Positions 26,489 to 35,093 of a stretch of 64,000 nt of DNA are shown here, one piece after another. Under the pieces are notes generated by a model. That model saw only the letters and a program-made list of their open reading frames with translations. It had not been told where the DNA came from and did not search any database. Source of the stretch: Haladaptatus pallidirubidus (GTDB lineage Archaea > Halobacteriota > Halobacteria > Halobacteriales > Haladaptataceae); the NCBI RefSeq assembly GCF_020700235.1, contig NZ_CP085301.1, forward strand, positions 806,001-870,000, written 5' to 3'. Each line of letters begins with the position of its first letter. Within the stretch, counting starts at the first letter, position 1. Made by a program: the position numbers and the translations under genes.

Positions 26489-27025
26489 TTATCGGTCCGC
26501 CAACCAGTCCGCGAACTTCGCCAGCGCCCGCCCGCGGTGGGAGATTGCGTTCTTTTCTTCCGTACTCATTTCCGCCATCGTCTTCCCTTCGTGTTCGAAA
26601 ATCGGGTCGTAGCCGAACCCGCCGTCGCCGCGTGGGGCGACGAGGGTTCCGGGCACCGCGCCGGAGAAGGTCTCTGCGTCCTCGCCGTCGTAGTAGGCGA
26701 CGACACAGCGGAAGTGGGCGCGGCGGTTCTCTTCTTGCTTGGCGATTTGCCAGACGCGCTCGACCCCGAGGGTGTCCTCGACGTAGGCGGAGTAGGGACC
26801 GGGGAAGCCGCCGACCGCGTCGATGAACAGGCCCGCGTCATCCACGACGACGGGATCCTCGCCGCCCGTTTCTTCGAACGCTTCCCGCGCGCCGTGGAGC
26901 GCGATTTCGGCGAGGTCGTCGTGCTGAATTTCGGTGTAATCGTACTCGATTTGGCGAACCTCGTCGGCCAGATAGTCGCGCGCCTCGCGCACTTTTCCCT
27001 CGTTGCCGGTGACGAACCGAATCAT
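26489..27025 (-). CDS. rdgB: XTP/dITP diphosphatase (Ham1/RdgB family)
   Basis: 178 residues. Hydrolyses dITP, ITP and XTP to monophosphates and so cleans the nucleotide pool. It begins IRFVTGNEGKVREARDYL, the nucleotide-binding T/SxNxxK motif of the family, and carries VVVDDAGLFIDAVGGFPGPYSAYVEDTLG, GDGGFGYDPIFEHEGKTMAEM and EKNAISHRGRALAKF. Length is typical. It lies 39 bp downstream of a DUF5808 gene on the same strand. Confidence 0.94.
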   Translation of the reverse strand: MIRFVTGNEGKVREARDYLADEVRQIEYDYTEIQHDDLAEIALHGAREAFEETGGEDPVVVDDAGLFIDAVGGFPGPYSAYVEDTLGVERVWQIAKQEENRRAHFRCVVAYYDGEDAETFSGAVPGTLVAPRGDGGFGYDPIFEHEGKTMAEMSTEEKNAISHRGRALAKFADWLADR

Positions 27026-27064
27026 GGTAAAGAGGGCGGAGCGCGAGCAAAAAGAGGCGTCGAA

Positions 27065-27337
27065 TCAGTCGTCGTCCACGATAACTTCGACGGGTTCGTC
27101 CTTGACGCTCGTCTCGTCGGGACCTTTGCGTTCGTGCCAGAGCAGGACGCCAGCGACGGCGAGGACGAGCCACGAGCGCCAGTTGGCGAGGTTGAGCGTA
27201 TAGCCGATGCCGAACGGCTTTTCAACCAGCATCTTCTCGCCGGGTTTCCAGTAGGCCGACAGCATTCGACCGACGCTGGGGCGTTCGAAGTTGTACGGCA
27301 TGCCAAAGAGGGTTCCTGAGGTTTCTTTGTCGGACAT
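27065..27337 (-). CDS. DUF5808 domain membrane protein
   Basis: 90 residues. The GTLFGMPYNFERPSVGRMLSAYWKPGEKMLVEKPFGIGYTLNLANW pattern matches DUF5808, followed by one membrane helix (SWLVLAVAGVLLW) and an acidic tail. Function is unknown. ATG 27337 is the correct start; the longer open frame upstream runs antiparallel into Kae1-Bud32 and has no family sequence. Confidence 0.85.
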   Translation of the reverse strand: MSDKETSGTLFGMPYNFERPSVGRMLSAYWKPGEKMLVEKPFGIGYTLNLANWRSWLVLAVAGVLLWHERKGPDETSVKDEPVEVIVDDD

Positions 27338-27456
27338 ACGATAACGAATGACCGCGCCGGTAATAGCATTTGGGGCATCGCTCTCGTGAGGAAAGTAGTG
27401 AAAGCAGTCACGACGATAGCATCGAAAAAGCGCAAACCTGCGCGATACCAACGAAC

Positions 27457-29079
27457 CTACTGATACCGTCCGCGGCCTTCGATTTCGCGCAGTTGCGAAA
27501 GCACCGTCTCGTCCCCAAATTCCGAGTAGGCGGATTCGAACTCGCGCCACAACTCGTCGGCCACGTCCGAGGTTCCGGCGAGGCTCTGGCTGAAAACGTG
27601 CAAATCCATCGCGTAGTCCTCCACGTCGTCGGAGTAGTAGCCCAGACCGAAGTCGATAACGTAGGCTCGGTCGGGCGCGCACCTGACGTTTCGCGTCGTC
27701 GGGTCGCCGTGGACGATTCCCGCCCGGTGCATCATACCGAGATGCCGACCAACGTCGCGCACTCGGGACGGAGTCAGCTCCTCGCGGAGGTCGCTTTCGC
27801 CGACGCGTTCGAACTCGATTGTGGCTTCCACGAGGTCAACGTCGTAGACGACCGGCGTGGGCACTCCCGCGCGGCGCGCGTCACTCGTCAGGCGCGCTTC
27901 TAGGGTCGTGCGCTCCTTTCGAAGACGCGCGTCGAGTTCGGAGTGGCGGTAGGATTTGACCGCCCTGCGCTTTGTAACGCGCTCGGAACCGATGGAGACG
28001 GTGGCTTCCGCGCCACGAATCTCGCGCTCGCCGACATTGCGGAACACTTCCTCGCGGTCGGTTCGCCACGAAACGGCCACTTGGTCGGGGCGGTAGTTCG
28101 AATCGACCGCCGAATTCGCAACCGGAATCGTATCGCCCGCGTCCAGCATCTCCTTCCCGAGCACCGCAATCATCCCCGCGTTGTCCCGAAGAAACCGCGG
28201 TTCGGGGGCGTAAAAGTCCGCGCCGCGTTGGTCGCACATCTCCGCCAGCATCTCGCGGAGTCGCGCGTTCTGGCCGACGCCGCCGCCGAGGACGAGTTCG
28301 TCCCGACCCGTGAGCGACAAAGCTCGCTCTGCGACCTCGGTCAGCATGGCGAAGATGTTCTCCTGCAAGGAAAAGCAAACGTCCTCGACAGCTTCGCCCG
28401 AATCGACGGCCTGCTTGGCCGCGCTCATGATGCCCGAAAAGGAGAAATCCATCCCCTTCACGACGTAAGGAAGGTCGATGTACTCGCCGTCCTTCGCGGC
28501 CGATTCGACCTTCGGCCCGCCGGGGTGCGACCAGCCGACGTGCCGCGTGAACTTGTCGATAGCGTTGCCGACGCCCGTATCCATCGTCTCGCCGAGGACG
28601 CGGTACCGCCCGTTTCGGTAGCCTAGCACGTGCGCGTTCGCGCCGCTCGCGTTCAGACAGATTGGGGAGTCGAATCCCGACTGTTGTCGCCCGATTTCGA
28701 GGTGGGCAACCATGTGGTTCACGCCGACCAACGGCACGTCCAGCGTCTGTGCCAGCGCACGCGCCGCGGTTCCGACGATTCGAAGACACGGGCCCAGTCC
28801 CGGCCCTCGCGAGAAGGCGACGGCGTCAATCGAGCCATCCGCCTCGGTCATCGCCGTTTCGATGACCCGCGGAATCGCGTCGCTCATGTGTTCGGCCGCC
28901 TCGCGCGGATGAATCCCGCCGCTCTCCGGTTGATACGCGTCGGTTTCTATAAAAACGGAATCGGTGTTCGTGTTGTGGGGAGCACCAGAAGCGGTCTCTG
29001 ACGAATCGTCGTTCGACTCGGTCGAAAAGACCGCCGCGCTGGCCGCCCACGCGGTACCCTCGACGCCGAGGATTCGCAT
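27457..29079 (-). CDS. kae1-bud32: KEOPS complex fusion protein Kae1-Bud32
   Basis: 540 residues. Kae1 (about 1-335) transfers the threonylcarbamoyl group to A37 of ANN-decoding tRNAs (t6A); Bud32 (about 345-540) is an atypical kinase/ATPase that activates it. Kae1 shows AFSRGPGLGPCLRI, the iron-binding NHMVAHLE, GGPKVE, MDFSFSGIMSA and GGGVGQNARL. Bud32 shows MHRAGIVHGDPTTRN and VIDFGLGYYSDDVEDYAMDL. A hydrophilic Ser/Asn/Thr insertion at about residues 19-42, near the N-terminus, is not part of the usual core. It follows S27ae with no spacer. Confidence 0.95.
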   Translation of the reverse strand: MRILGVEGTAWAASAAVFSTESNDDSSETASGAPHNTNTDSVFIETDAYQPESGGIHPREAAEHMSDAIPRVIETAMTEADGSIDAVAFSRGPGLGPCLRIVGTAARALAQTLDVPLVGVNHMVAHLEIGRQQSGFDSPICLNASGANAHVLGYRNGRYRVLGETMDTGVGNAIDKFTRHVGWSHPGGPKVESAAKDGEYIDLPYVVKGMDFSFSGIMSAAKQAVDSGEAVEDVCFSLQENIFAMLTEVAERALSLTGRDELVLGGGVGQNARLREMLAEMCDQRGADFYAPEPRFLRDNAGMIAVLGKEMLDAGDTIPVANSAVDSNYRPDQVAVSWRTDREEVFRNVGEREIRGAEATVSIGSERVTKRRAVKSYRHSELDARLRKERTTLEARLTSDARRAGVPTPVVYDVDLVEATIEFERVGESDLREELTPSRVRDVGRHLGMMHRAGIVHGDPTTRNVRCAPDRAYVIDFGLGYYSDDVEDYAMDLHVFSQSLAGTSDVADELWREFESAYSEFGDETVLSQLREIEGRGRYQ

Positions 29080-29214
29080 TTACTTCCACTCGGTGTAGCT
29101 ACATTTACCACAGTGAACGCGGTCACCGTGGTCTGCGAGGAACGAGTCGCCACATCGCGGGCACTGTTCTCGCTCGGGCGTGCCGTCGTCGTTGTAGAGT
29201 TCGTTTCGCGCCAT
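29080..29214 (-). CDS. rps27ae: Ribosomal protein eS31 (S27ae)
   Basis: 44 residues, a zinc-ribbon ribosomal protein: [32 protein letters not shown] (CxxC...CxxC) and SYTEWK. The ATG at 29212-29214 overlaps the TAA of the S24e gene, and the stop directly abuts the Kae1-Bud32 ATG. This S24e-S27ae-Kae1 order is common in haloarchaea. Confidence 0.95.
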   Translation of the reverse strand: MARNELYNDDGTPEREQCPRCGDSFLADHGDRVHCGKCSYTEWK

Positions 29215-29549
29215 TATTCAGCCTCCTCGGCTTCGGCTTCCGCGTCGGCTTCGGCTTCCGCGTCCGAATCTGCCGTGATTTTGTTGCGGTCGAGCATATA
29301 GTCCTGTTCGACGTCGCGCGCGTGTTCCGAACTGTCGTAGATTTTCGCGTAGCCGACCGTCTTTCGCATGCCGAACTTCGTGCTCATCTCGTGAATGACC
29401 ACTTCGTCCGCGTTCTTGTCGAGTTTCGCAGCGAGACTGTCTCGAACCGAGAGGCGCGAGGGCGTTGCCTCGTCGTGAACTATCTGAAACCGCACTTCAT
29501 TCCGGTGGAGCATTGGATTCTGCTCCTGTGAGAGGATTTCGACTTCCAT
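29214..29549 (-). CDS. rps24e: Ribosomal protein eS24 (S24e)
   Basis: 111 residues. [32 protein letters not shown], the [16 protein letters not shown] segment and the YMLDRN end are typical of archaeal S24e. The C-terminal 20 residues are a Glu/Ala repeat tail. I start at ATG 29549; the upstream in-frame Met adds only three residues. A TATA-like TTTTACAC lies about 45 bp upstream. The stop overlaps the S27ae ATG. Confidence 0.94.
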   Translation of the reverse strand: MEVEILSQEQNPMLHRNEVRFQIVHDEATPSRLSVRDSLAAKLDKNADEVVIHEMSTKFGMRKTVGYAKIYDSSEHARDVEQDYMLDRNKITADSDAEAEADAEAEAEEAE

Positions 29550-29620
29550 GTGTAACACTCAGTTATACTCCTTTTCTCCCTGTAGCGTGTAAAAGGATTT
29601 CGAAGTGGGCGATTGGTACC

Positions 29621-30274
29621 TCACAACGGAAGCCACGGAGACTGCAAATCACGGTGAGGGAAATGCCACCGTTCTTGTCCCTCTCCATCGATACGGTACT
29701 CGACAACTCCGTCGAAGAGAGGCGCGAGTTCGCTCACCAGGTCATGGTCGTAGTCACGCGGGAAGATGAAATGTCCCATCCCGTCCGCACCGCGAATCCG
29801 CCCGGTAACAATGCCGAGGAACCGCTGAACGGCTTCGGGGTCGTAGCGTTCGAACAGCGATTCGAGCGAATCCACCCCGACTCGGAGTTGCCCCGATTGC
29901 AGGCCGTCGTCCGTCTCGAAGGAGGTTATCGACGATGAGACGGCGTTCGAAAGCTCCGGAACGCTCGAATCGACGTGATCCGAGGGGACTTCGCAATCCG
30001 CTAGTTCGGTCAGATGTGTGATGACGGTCGTGCGCTCTTCGTGCGTGCCGTACATCGGTACTCGTTCGTCGACCGTCGTCCGGGACGTTCCGGTGAGGAC
30101 GACCACGCGAAACCGCCGTTCGTGTGGGTCGCCGAAGAACTTCCGACTGGCACAGGAGAGAACGGAATCGGGAACCGACCCGACGAGCAAGAGATTACAG
30201 CCTCGGCGTTTCAACTGCTGGAGCATCCGCGTGAATTCGGTGGCCACGTCGTCCCCACGTCGACCGCTAGGCAT
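29621..30274 (-). CDS. DUF7504-type haloarchaeal protein
   Basis: 217 residues. The fold looks RecA/P-loop-like: CNLLLVGSVPDSVLSCASRKFFGDP resembles a Walker-type strand-loop-helix, but the P-loop lacks GKS/T. VVVLTGTS and GHFIFPRDYDHDLVSELAPLFDGVVEYRIDGE complete a typical alternating alpha/beta protein. I recall such proteins as DUF7504, often paired with regulators; function is unknown. ATG 30274 is preferred to 30295. It sits inside the information-processing cluster, 48 bp downstream of the dephospho-CoA kinase gene. Confidence 0.68.
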   Translation of the reverse strand: MPSGRRGDDVATEFTRMLQQLKRRGCNLLLVGSVPDSVLSCASRKFFGDPHERRFRVVVLTGTSRTTVDERVPMYGTHEERTTVITHLTELADCEVPSDHVDSSVPELSNAVSSSITSFETDDGLQSGQLRVGVDSLESLFERYDPEAVQRFLGIVTGRIRGADGMGHFIFPRDYDHDLVSELAPLFDGVVEYRIDGEGQERWHFPHRDLQSPWLPL

Positions 30275-30322
30275 TGCCGTGAGGTGGCGAGGCACACCTA
30301 AAAAATATTTCCGGTTCGCGTA

Positions 30323-30874
30323 TTACGAATTTCGATCGTCATCAACGAGCGAGAAGAGACGCTCTGTGTCGCCGTCCATCCGCGAAAGCAGGTCGGCGAC
30401 TTCTTCTTTCACGGCCGACGTTACTTGCACGAGAACCATTCCTTCGTCCGGCTGGCCGTAGACGACGGTTCCCCCCGCCGGAACGGCGAGCACCGCTGGA
30501 AGCGCCGCGAGGTCTTCTTCCCCATCGACGACGAGAACCGTTGGCTCGGGCGCGGCAATCGCCTCCACGAGCGCGGAAAGGAGGTCGTTGGTGAGCACTC
30601 CTGCAGGATTCTCGACGGCGACATGGTGAGCGTCGTCGCTCACCGCATCGCGGATTTCCGGGTCAACCGCGTCGCGTTTCGTCAATCCATCGACCAGCGC
30701 CACGTCCGGCGTGACGCCGACCGATTCGAGATGATAGGTAACGACATCGCCGACCGCGACGAGTGGACTTCCAGCGGATTCGAGAAGCGTCTCTGCGTCG
30801 GTGAAAATCGGCCCGAGCGGTTTCTTTAGCTCACTTCGCAGTGTGCGAGGGAGCGAGACGACGGAATCGGTCAC
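30323..30874 (-). CDS. GTP-dependent dephospho-CoA kinase (DUF359 family)
   Basis: 183 residues. Phosphorylates dephospho-CoA to CoA using GTP, the archaeal last step of coenzyme A synthesis. The LRSELKKPLGPIF start, VAVGDVVTYHLES, DVALVDGLTKRD, AVENPAGVLT, VVDGEEDLAALPAVL and VVYGQPDEGMVLV segments are diagnostic of the DUF359 family. It is co-oriented with spt4 and rpo7; its ATG lies just after the spt4 stop. Confidence 0.92.
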   Translation of the reverse strand: MTDSVVSLPRTLRSELKKPLGPIFTDAETLLESAGSPLVAVGDVVTYHLESVGVTPDVALVDGLTKRDAVDPEIRDAVSDDAHHVAVENPAGVLTNDLLSALVEAIAAPEPTVLVVDGEEDLAALPAVLAVPAGGTVVYGQPDEGMVLVQVTSAVKEEVADLLSRMDGDTERLFSLVDDDRNS

Positions 30875-30875
30875 G

Positions 30876-31073
30876 TTATCTGACTTTCAGGGCGTAGCTT
30901 CCCGGTTCCGACACGCCCATCTCCTGACCGATTTCGCTCTCTTCGGGGTGGGCGATGACGACGTAGCCGCTCCAGTCCTCCGTGAGGCTGGTGGAGTTGC
31001 ATATCGAGCAGATCTCCTCGTCGGCTTGGAGCACGGCGTGGCAGTCGCGGCAGGCGAGTCGATTACTGGCCAT
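30876..31073 (-). CDS. spt4: Transcription elongation factor Spt4 (RpoE'')
   Basis: 65 residues. An archaeal Spt4 zinc finger: ACRDCHAVLQADEEICSICNSTSL (CxxC...CxxC) followed by DWSGYVVIAHPEESEIGQ and YALKVR. Together with Spt5 it makes the processivity clamp of RNA polymerase. Its ATG is 2 bp from the rpo7 stop, the standard rpo7-spt4 pair of archaea. Confidence 0.95.
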   Translation of the reverse strand: MASNRLACRDCHAVLQADEEICSICNSTSLTEDWSGYVVIAHPEESEIGQEMGVSEPGSYALKVR

Positions 31074-31075
31074 CG

Positions 31076-31648
31076 TTACTCACTCTCGGTTGTCGCTTGG
31101 CGCGCTTCGCGATCTTCTTTCAGCCAGCCGTGTTTACCCAGTCCGACCTGCTTCGCCGTGAGACCGATTTTGCTCTCGCGCGGATTGCGCTCGTCGATGC
31201 TCTTCGTCACGATTCGGGCGCGAACCGAGTCGCCGACGCCGAGCGTGCGGTTGGACTCGCGGGAGGCGAGCTGCTGGTTCTCCTCGTCGAAGGCGAGATA
31301 TTCGTCCGAAATCTGGGAGACGTGGAGCAGTCCGTCCACCGGCCCGATACCGACGAACGCACCGAAGTTGACGACCTCCACGACCTCCCCGTCCACGACC
31401 TCCTGCATTTGAGGGTCGAACGTGACGGCGTCGAACTCCGCTTCGTAGTAGACGCCGGGGCGGTTTGGAAGCACCGCGCCCTGGCCGATATCGTGAACTT
31501 CGGTGACGCTAACGACACTGCCGACGTCTTCGTCCATCCGTCCTTCGAGTTTGTCCTGTAGTAGCCGCTGCACCAGCCCCGGCGTTACATCTGCGAGGAA
31601 CTGGGGCGGAACCTCGACCGTATCTTTCAGTCTAACCCGTTTGTACAT
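31076..31648 (-). CDS. rpo7: RNA polymerase subunit Rpo7 (RpoE')
   Basis: 190 residues. The stalk subunit that, with Rpo4, helps promoter opening and binds nascent RNA. MYKRVRLKDTVEVPP opens the N-terminal RNP-like domain. The S1 domain starts around residue 83 (GEVVEVVNFGAFVGIGPVDGLLHVSQISDEY). It is followed by RARIVTKSIDER and KIGLTAKQVGLG. It starts the rpo7-spt4-dephospho-CoA kinase series and is preceded by a PIN-domain gene with 1 bp between. Confidence 0.95.
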   Translation of the reverse strand: MYKRVRLKDTVEVPPQFLADVTPGLVQRLLQDKLEGRMDEDVGSVVSVTEVHDIGQGAVLPNRPGVYYEAEFDAVTFDPQMQEVVDGEVVEVVNFGAFVGIGPVDGLLHVSQISDEYLAFDEENQQLASRESNRTLGVGDSVRARIVTKSIDERNPRESKIGLTAKQVGLGKHGWLKEDREARQATTESE

Positions 31649-31649
31649 G

Positions 31650-32027
31650 CTATGGTTGAGTGATTGCGAGTTTGTTCTGCCCCCTTATATGGATTACCGG
31701 AACGCCAGCGTCGAGCAGACGTCGCCGAAGGGGGCCGTCGTTCGTGACGACGAAGTCGAACTCGGGTGCGAGTTCGACGAATGCGTCGTCGGCGTACGAT
31801 TCGTTGTGGTCGATGGTTCGACAGCGAGTCGCCAAGTCCGCACCCACGCTGGCGGCAGTCGCTTCCGCGCCGCCGCCCTGTGAGAGTCCGTCGAGTTCCG
31901 AAATGACGGATCGAGGTGCGACGCACTCGAACTGACCCAATAGCCTGTCGAGTTCGTCGAACACCCTGACGTTGGATTCGACGGGCATCATGAGCGCGCT
32001 CGTGTCCATGGCGACCGTGTGAACCAT
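31650..32027 (-). CDS. PIN domain protein (FCF1/VapC-like)
   Basis: 125 residues. VAMDTSALMMPVESNVRVFDEL gives the first Asp of a PIN active site, SVISELDGLS the Glu, and NESYADDAFVEL plus FVVTNDGPLRRRLL the remaining acids. Such a PIN protein sits between aIF2-gamma and rpo7 in many archaeal genomes; related Utp24/Fcf1 and Nob1 proteins act in rRNA processing, so a ribosome-related RNase is a reasonable inference. Start and the aIF2-gamma stop overlap (TGATG). Confidence 0.85.
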   Translation of the reverse strand: MVHTVAMDTSALMMPVESNVRVFDELDRLLGQFECVAPRSVISELDGLSQGGGAEATAASVGADLATRCRTIDHNESYADDAFVELAPEFDFVVTNDGPLRRRLLDAGVPVIHIRGQNKLAITQP

Positions 32028-33262
32028 CAGTTGGTAGTGAGCGTTCCGATTCCGATGAGTCGCCAGCGAGCGCCGATACGGCGGTTGATGGCGATTTTCG
32101 CGCCTTCCGGCGCGCAGACGGGGCGTTTGAGTGCGACTTCACACTCGCCGTCGCGCGCGCTGGTGACCGAACCGACGGTCGTCGCGGTGCCGACGGTCAG
32201 CATGAGCGGTTCGCCCGTGCTGATTTCGTCGATTTGCTCGTCGTCCAAGCCGACGAGTCGGTCGAGCAGGTCGATTTTCATCGTGAACTGCTCCCACGTC
32301 GGGGGGAGACTGCCGGGCGTTCCAGCGACCTGTCCGGCCAGCGCGTCGCCTTTGGTGTAACTCGGGTCGAGTCCGGTGCCGACGCCGAGCAGACCGCCGG
32401 GCGTGACCTCGTCCACCATCTCGCCGCCCGCTTGAAGGGAGCGAACGTCGGTTTGGATGGGTTCCCACTGAGTTTGGCCGCCCTCCTCGATTTCGCGGCC
32501 GGGGCGAAGTTCGAGTTCGTCGCCTTCCGTGAGTTTCCCCTGCACGAGACTGCCACCGAGGACGCCGCCCGTGAGCTTGTCCCACGTCGTACCGGGTCGG
32601 TTGATGTCAAAACTGCGGGCGACGTACATCTGCGGGTCGTCGTCCGGGTTGCGCTCCGGCGTCGGAATTTCTTCCTCGATAGCCTGCATCAGCAGGTCGA
32701 TGTTGACCTCCTGTTGGGCGCTAATCGGGACGACCGGTGCGTCCTCCGCAACCGTGCCTTCCACGAACTCCTGAATCTGTTGGTAGTTGCGCTCCACCCG
32801 GTCGCGATCGACCAGGTCGATTTTGTTCTGTGCGATAACGATGTTCTCGATGCCGATGATGTCGAGCGCCATCAGGTGCTCTTCGGTCTGGGCCTGCGGA
32901 ACGGTTTCCGTGGCCGAGACGACGAGTACCGCGCCGTCCATCAGTGATGCGCCCGAGAGCATCGTCGCCATGAGCGTTTCGTGGCCGGGTGCGTCCACGA
33001 ACGAAACTGTACGAATCGGTTCGCTGTCCGAACCGTCAGGGCATGTTTCATCGACCGTGTAACATTCCGGAGCGTCCACGTCTGGACACTGCCGGAACGT
33101 CGCGTCCGCATAGCCGAGTCGAATCGAGATGCCCCGTTTCATCTCTTCGGAGTGCTGGTCGGTCCATTCGCCGGAAAGCGCCTGCACGAGAGTCGTTTTC
33201 CCGTGGTCGACGTGCCCGACGAGTCCGATGTTCACCTCCGGTTGGTTGTGTGTTCCTGTCAA
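32027..33262 (-). CDS. eif2g: Translation initiation factor aIF2 subunit gamma
   Basis: 411 residues. GTPase subunit that brings initiator Met-tRNA to the small ribosomal subunit. G1 is [11 protein letters not shown]3 DAPGHE and G4 NKID. A Cys-containing knuckle ([17 protein letters not shown]) lies at about 58-76, and beta-barrel domains 2 and 3 follow. The initiation codon appears to be TTG at 33262, with an almost perfect Shine-Dalgarno AGGAGGT five bases before it; no ATG lies between it and the P-loop. It is the first gene of the long minus-strand cluster. Confidence 0.95.
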   Translation of the reverse strand: MTGTHNQPEVNIGLVGHVDHGKTTLVQALSGEWTDQHSEEMKRGISIRLGYADATFRQCPDVDAPECYTVDETCPDGSDSEPIRTVSFVDAPGHETLMATMLSGASLMDGAVLVVSATETVPQAQTEEHLMALDIIGIENIVIAQNKIDLVDRDRVERNYQQIQEFVEGTVAEDAPVVPISAQQEVNIDLLMQAIEEEIPTPERNPDDDPQMYVARSFDINRPGTTWDKLTGGVLGGSLVQGKLTEGDELELRPGREIEEGGQTQWEPIQTDVRSLQAGGEMVDEVTPGGLLGVGTGLDPSYTKGDALAGQVAGTPGSLPPTWEQFTMKIDLLDRLVGLDDEQIDEISTGEPLMLTVGTATTVGSVTSARDGECEVALKRPVCAPEGAKIAINRRIGARWRLIGIGTLTTN

Positions 33263-33310
33263 CGTTGACCTCCTGAGAGTAATTTGTCGTAGATTCGGCC
33301 CGAGCGACTG

Positions 33311-33318
33311 ATAAACCT
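33311..33318 (-). promoter_or_regulatory. TATA-like box of the aIF2-gamma cluster
   Basis: The minus strand reads TTTATCAG about 50 bp before the TTG start, which leaves room for a leader holding the strong AGGAGGT ribosome-binding site at 33268-33274. Confidence 0.4.
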
Positions 33319-33379
33319 ACTGTTCTGGTATGGCGCGCGCTTCTGACAGGATAGTTGCAAAAATGAAATTCACACAACG

Positions 33380-33385
33380 TTTTAT
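33380..33385 (+). promoter_or_regulatory. TATA box of the ArsR-like regulator gene
   Basis: TTTTAT lies 25-30 bp before the ATG at 33410, and there is no ribosome-binding site before the ATG, as expected for a leaderless haloarchaeal transcript. Confidence 0.5.
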
Positions 33386-33409
33386 TCGCTACCCGTCCTT
33401 AGTGGGTAT

Positions 33410-34297
33410 ATGAGCAGTGACACGCCGCTTCAGGAGTGCGACGACTGCCTCGCTCCGGCGGAAGCGTTTTCCGTCATCGCGAACGAAACGCGACTTTCCA
33501 TCCTCGAAGCCCTTTGGCAGGCGCCCGAACGCCCGGTTCGGTTCTCGGAACTGCGGAAGGAAGTCGGCTTACGCGACAGCGCGCAGTTCAACTACCACCT
33601 CCAGCAGTTGGCCGACCACTTCGTCGTGCAAACCGACGACGGCTACGACTTTCGACAGGCCGGAAAGAAGGTCGTCAGCGCGATTCTCGCCGGGTCGTTC
33701 AACGAACATCCGCGACTCGACCCCATCGAACTCGACGAAACCTGCGCCGACTGCGGTGCGAACCTGCACGCGACCTACGAGGACGAGACGCTGGTAATCG
33801 ATTGTCCCGACTGCGCGAAACTGTACGGAAGCTACTCCTTCCCGCCGGGTGGATTAAACGACCGAACGGACTGCGAAATCATGGACGCGTTCAATCAGCG
33901 CGTACGCCACCTCCACTGCCTCGCCGCCGACGGCGTCTGCCCGGAGTGCAACGGAAAGATGGAAACGGACGTGACACGGGATACGGAAGAAATTCTCGGA
34001 ACGAAAATCCGCGTGGACCATCAGTGCGAGCAGTGTCGCCACCGACTGCGTTCGACAGTCGGACTGTCGCTCCTCGACCAATCACAGGTCGTCACCTTCT
34101 ATAGCGACCACGGAATCGACCTCTGTTCGAAACCGTTCTGGGCGCTCTCGTGGTGCGTGAGCGACGACCAGACGAGGATTCTTTCCGACGACCCGTGGGA
34201 AATCGAAGTGACGATTTCGCTTTCGGACGACGAACTTCACGTCATCGTGGACGGCGGTTTGAACGTCGTCGAAATCGAACGCGGGCAGGTTGCATAG
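33410..34297 (+). CDS. ArsR-type winged-helix regulator with zinc-ribbon C-terminal domain
   Basis: 295 residues. An ArsR-like helix-turn-helix (about 18-100: SVIANETRLSILEALW, FSELRKEVGLRDSAQFNYHLQQLADHFVV, YDFRQAGKKVV) is followed by a DUF7351-like region with two CxxC pairs around residues 121-145 (CADCGAN...CPDC) and two more around 182-213 (CPEC...CEQC), giving one or two zinc ribbons. It is probably a transcription factor; ligand and targets are unknown. It is divergent from aIF2-gamma. Confidence 0.83.
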   Translation: MSSDTPLQECDDCLAPAEAFSVIANETRLSILEALWQAPERPVRFSELRKEVGLRDSAQFNYHLQQLADHFVVQTDDGYDFRQAGKKVVSAILAGSFNEHPRLDPIELDETCADCGANLHATYEDETLVIDCPDCAKLYGSYSFPPGGLNDRTDCEIMDAFNQRVRHLHCLAADGVCPECNGKMETDVTRDTEEILGTKIRVDHQCEQCRHRLRSTVGLSLLDQSQVVTFYSDHGIDLCSKPFWALSWCVSDDQTRILSDDPWEIEVTISLSDDELHVIVDGGLNVVEIERGQVA

Positions 34298-34482
34298 GAA
34301 GCGACGGACGAATACGGACCGTTTTGGGTTGCAGACGCGACCGAGTGACGACGGACGGCACTAAATCGGCCGAATTGATAACTAAAATACAGGAACCCGC
34401 TTCAGTAGCGCCGCCTACATAACTGTATTTCAGCTAACACTTTTGTGGAGAGGAGTCCTTTCTCCACCTGAGGAAACGCACA

Positions 34483-34746
34483 ATGAAGTACGAAACCACC
34501 ACTCTCCCGAAACGGATTCCGACTCTCGACGCGATTCGCCGGATACTCATCCTGTTGGTCACGCTGGCGCTCGCTGTCGGTGCCGTCGTCGCCATTGGAC
34601 TCGCGTCCATCTACGGCGTGGAACTGCTCGGCGGCGGCCTCGTCGTGATGCTCGCCGGTTGGGTTGCGGGCATCGGTATCGCCGTGCTGGCCCCGTTCCT
34701 CGTCGTTCGAGTTGCTACTGCGATTCTCACCGCGCTCCGGCTCTAA
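34483..34746 (+). CDS. Small membrane protein with two helices
   Basis: 87 residues: a short polar N-terminus, two long hydrophobic helices (about 20-45 and 50-80) separated by a short LLGGG turn, and a very short C-terminus. I do not recognise the family. GAGG lies about 12 bp before the ATG. Upstream (about 34390-34475) are two small inverted repeats, AAATACAG...CTGTATTT and GGAGA...TCTCC. Confidence 0.65.
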   Translation: MKYETTTLPKRIPTLDAIRRILILLVTLALAVGAVVAIGLASIYGVELLGGGLVVMLAGWVAGIGIAVLAPFLVVRVATAILTALRL

Positions 34747-34825
34747 GGTTTTCTCCCGTCTTTCCGAAACTCACGCGAACGACTATTGAAGTCGCTCGCC
34801 AACCCGTGTTTTGGGGGGAGAACCG

Positions 34826-35056
34826 ATGTGCCACAAGCGAGGAAGTTACTATCCAATCCGGAAACGAGAACCGATGCACGAGGAGCGCGAGTCGAGAGAC
34901 GAACGCGAAAAATCGAAAGAGAAACGCGAACGAGTGAGGGAGGAGGGAATCCTCATCCGAGCGAAATCCCGTTTCGCGTCCCTTTTCGACGCGCCCGGAA
35001 ACGACGGCCGACGTGAATCGGTGCCGACCATGCAGGGAGGAAACGGAGACGACTGA
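34826..35056 (+). CDS. Small highly charged protein, unknown
   Basis: 76 residues starting MCHKRGSYYP. A Glu/Arg/Lys-rich stretch (about 14-42) should form one long helix or coiled coil, followed by a short RAKSRFASLFDAPG segment. The start has a good ribosome-binding site, GGGGGGAG, just upstream, and codon use is compatible with a real gene. No function is assigned; a spurious frame cannot be fully excluded. Confidence 0.5.
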   Translation: MCHKRGSYYPIRKREPMHEERESRDEREKSKEKRERVREEGILIRAKSRFASLFDAPGNDGRRESVPTMQGGNGDD

Positions 35057-35093
35057 CGCGGCATTTTTGTTTTCGGCGCACCGAGTCAGTGTC

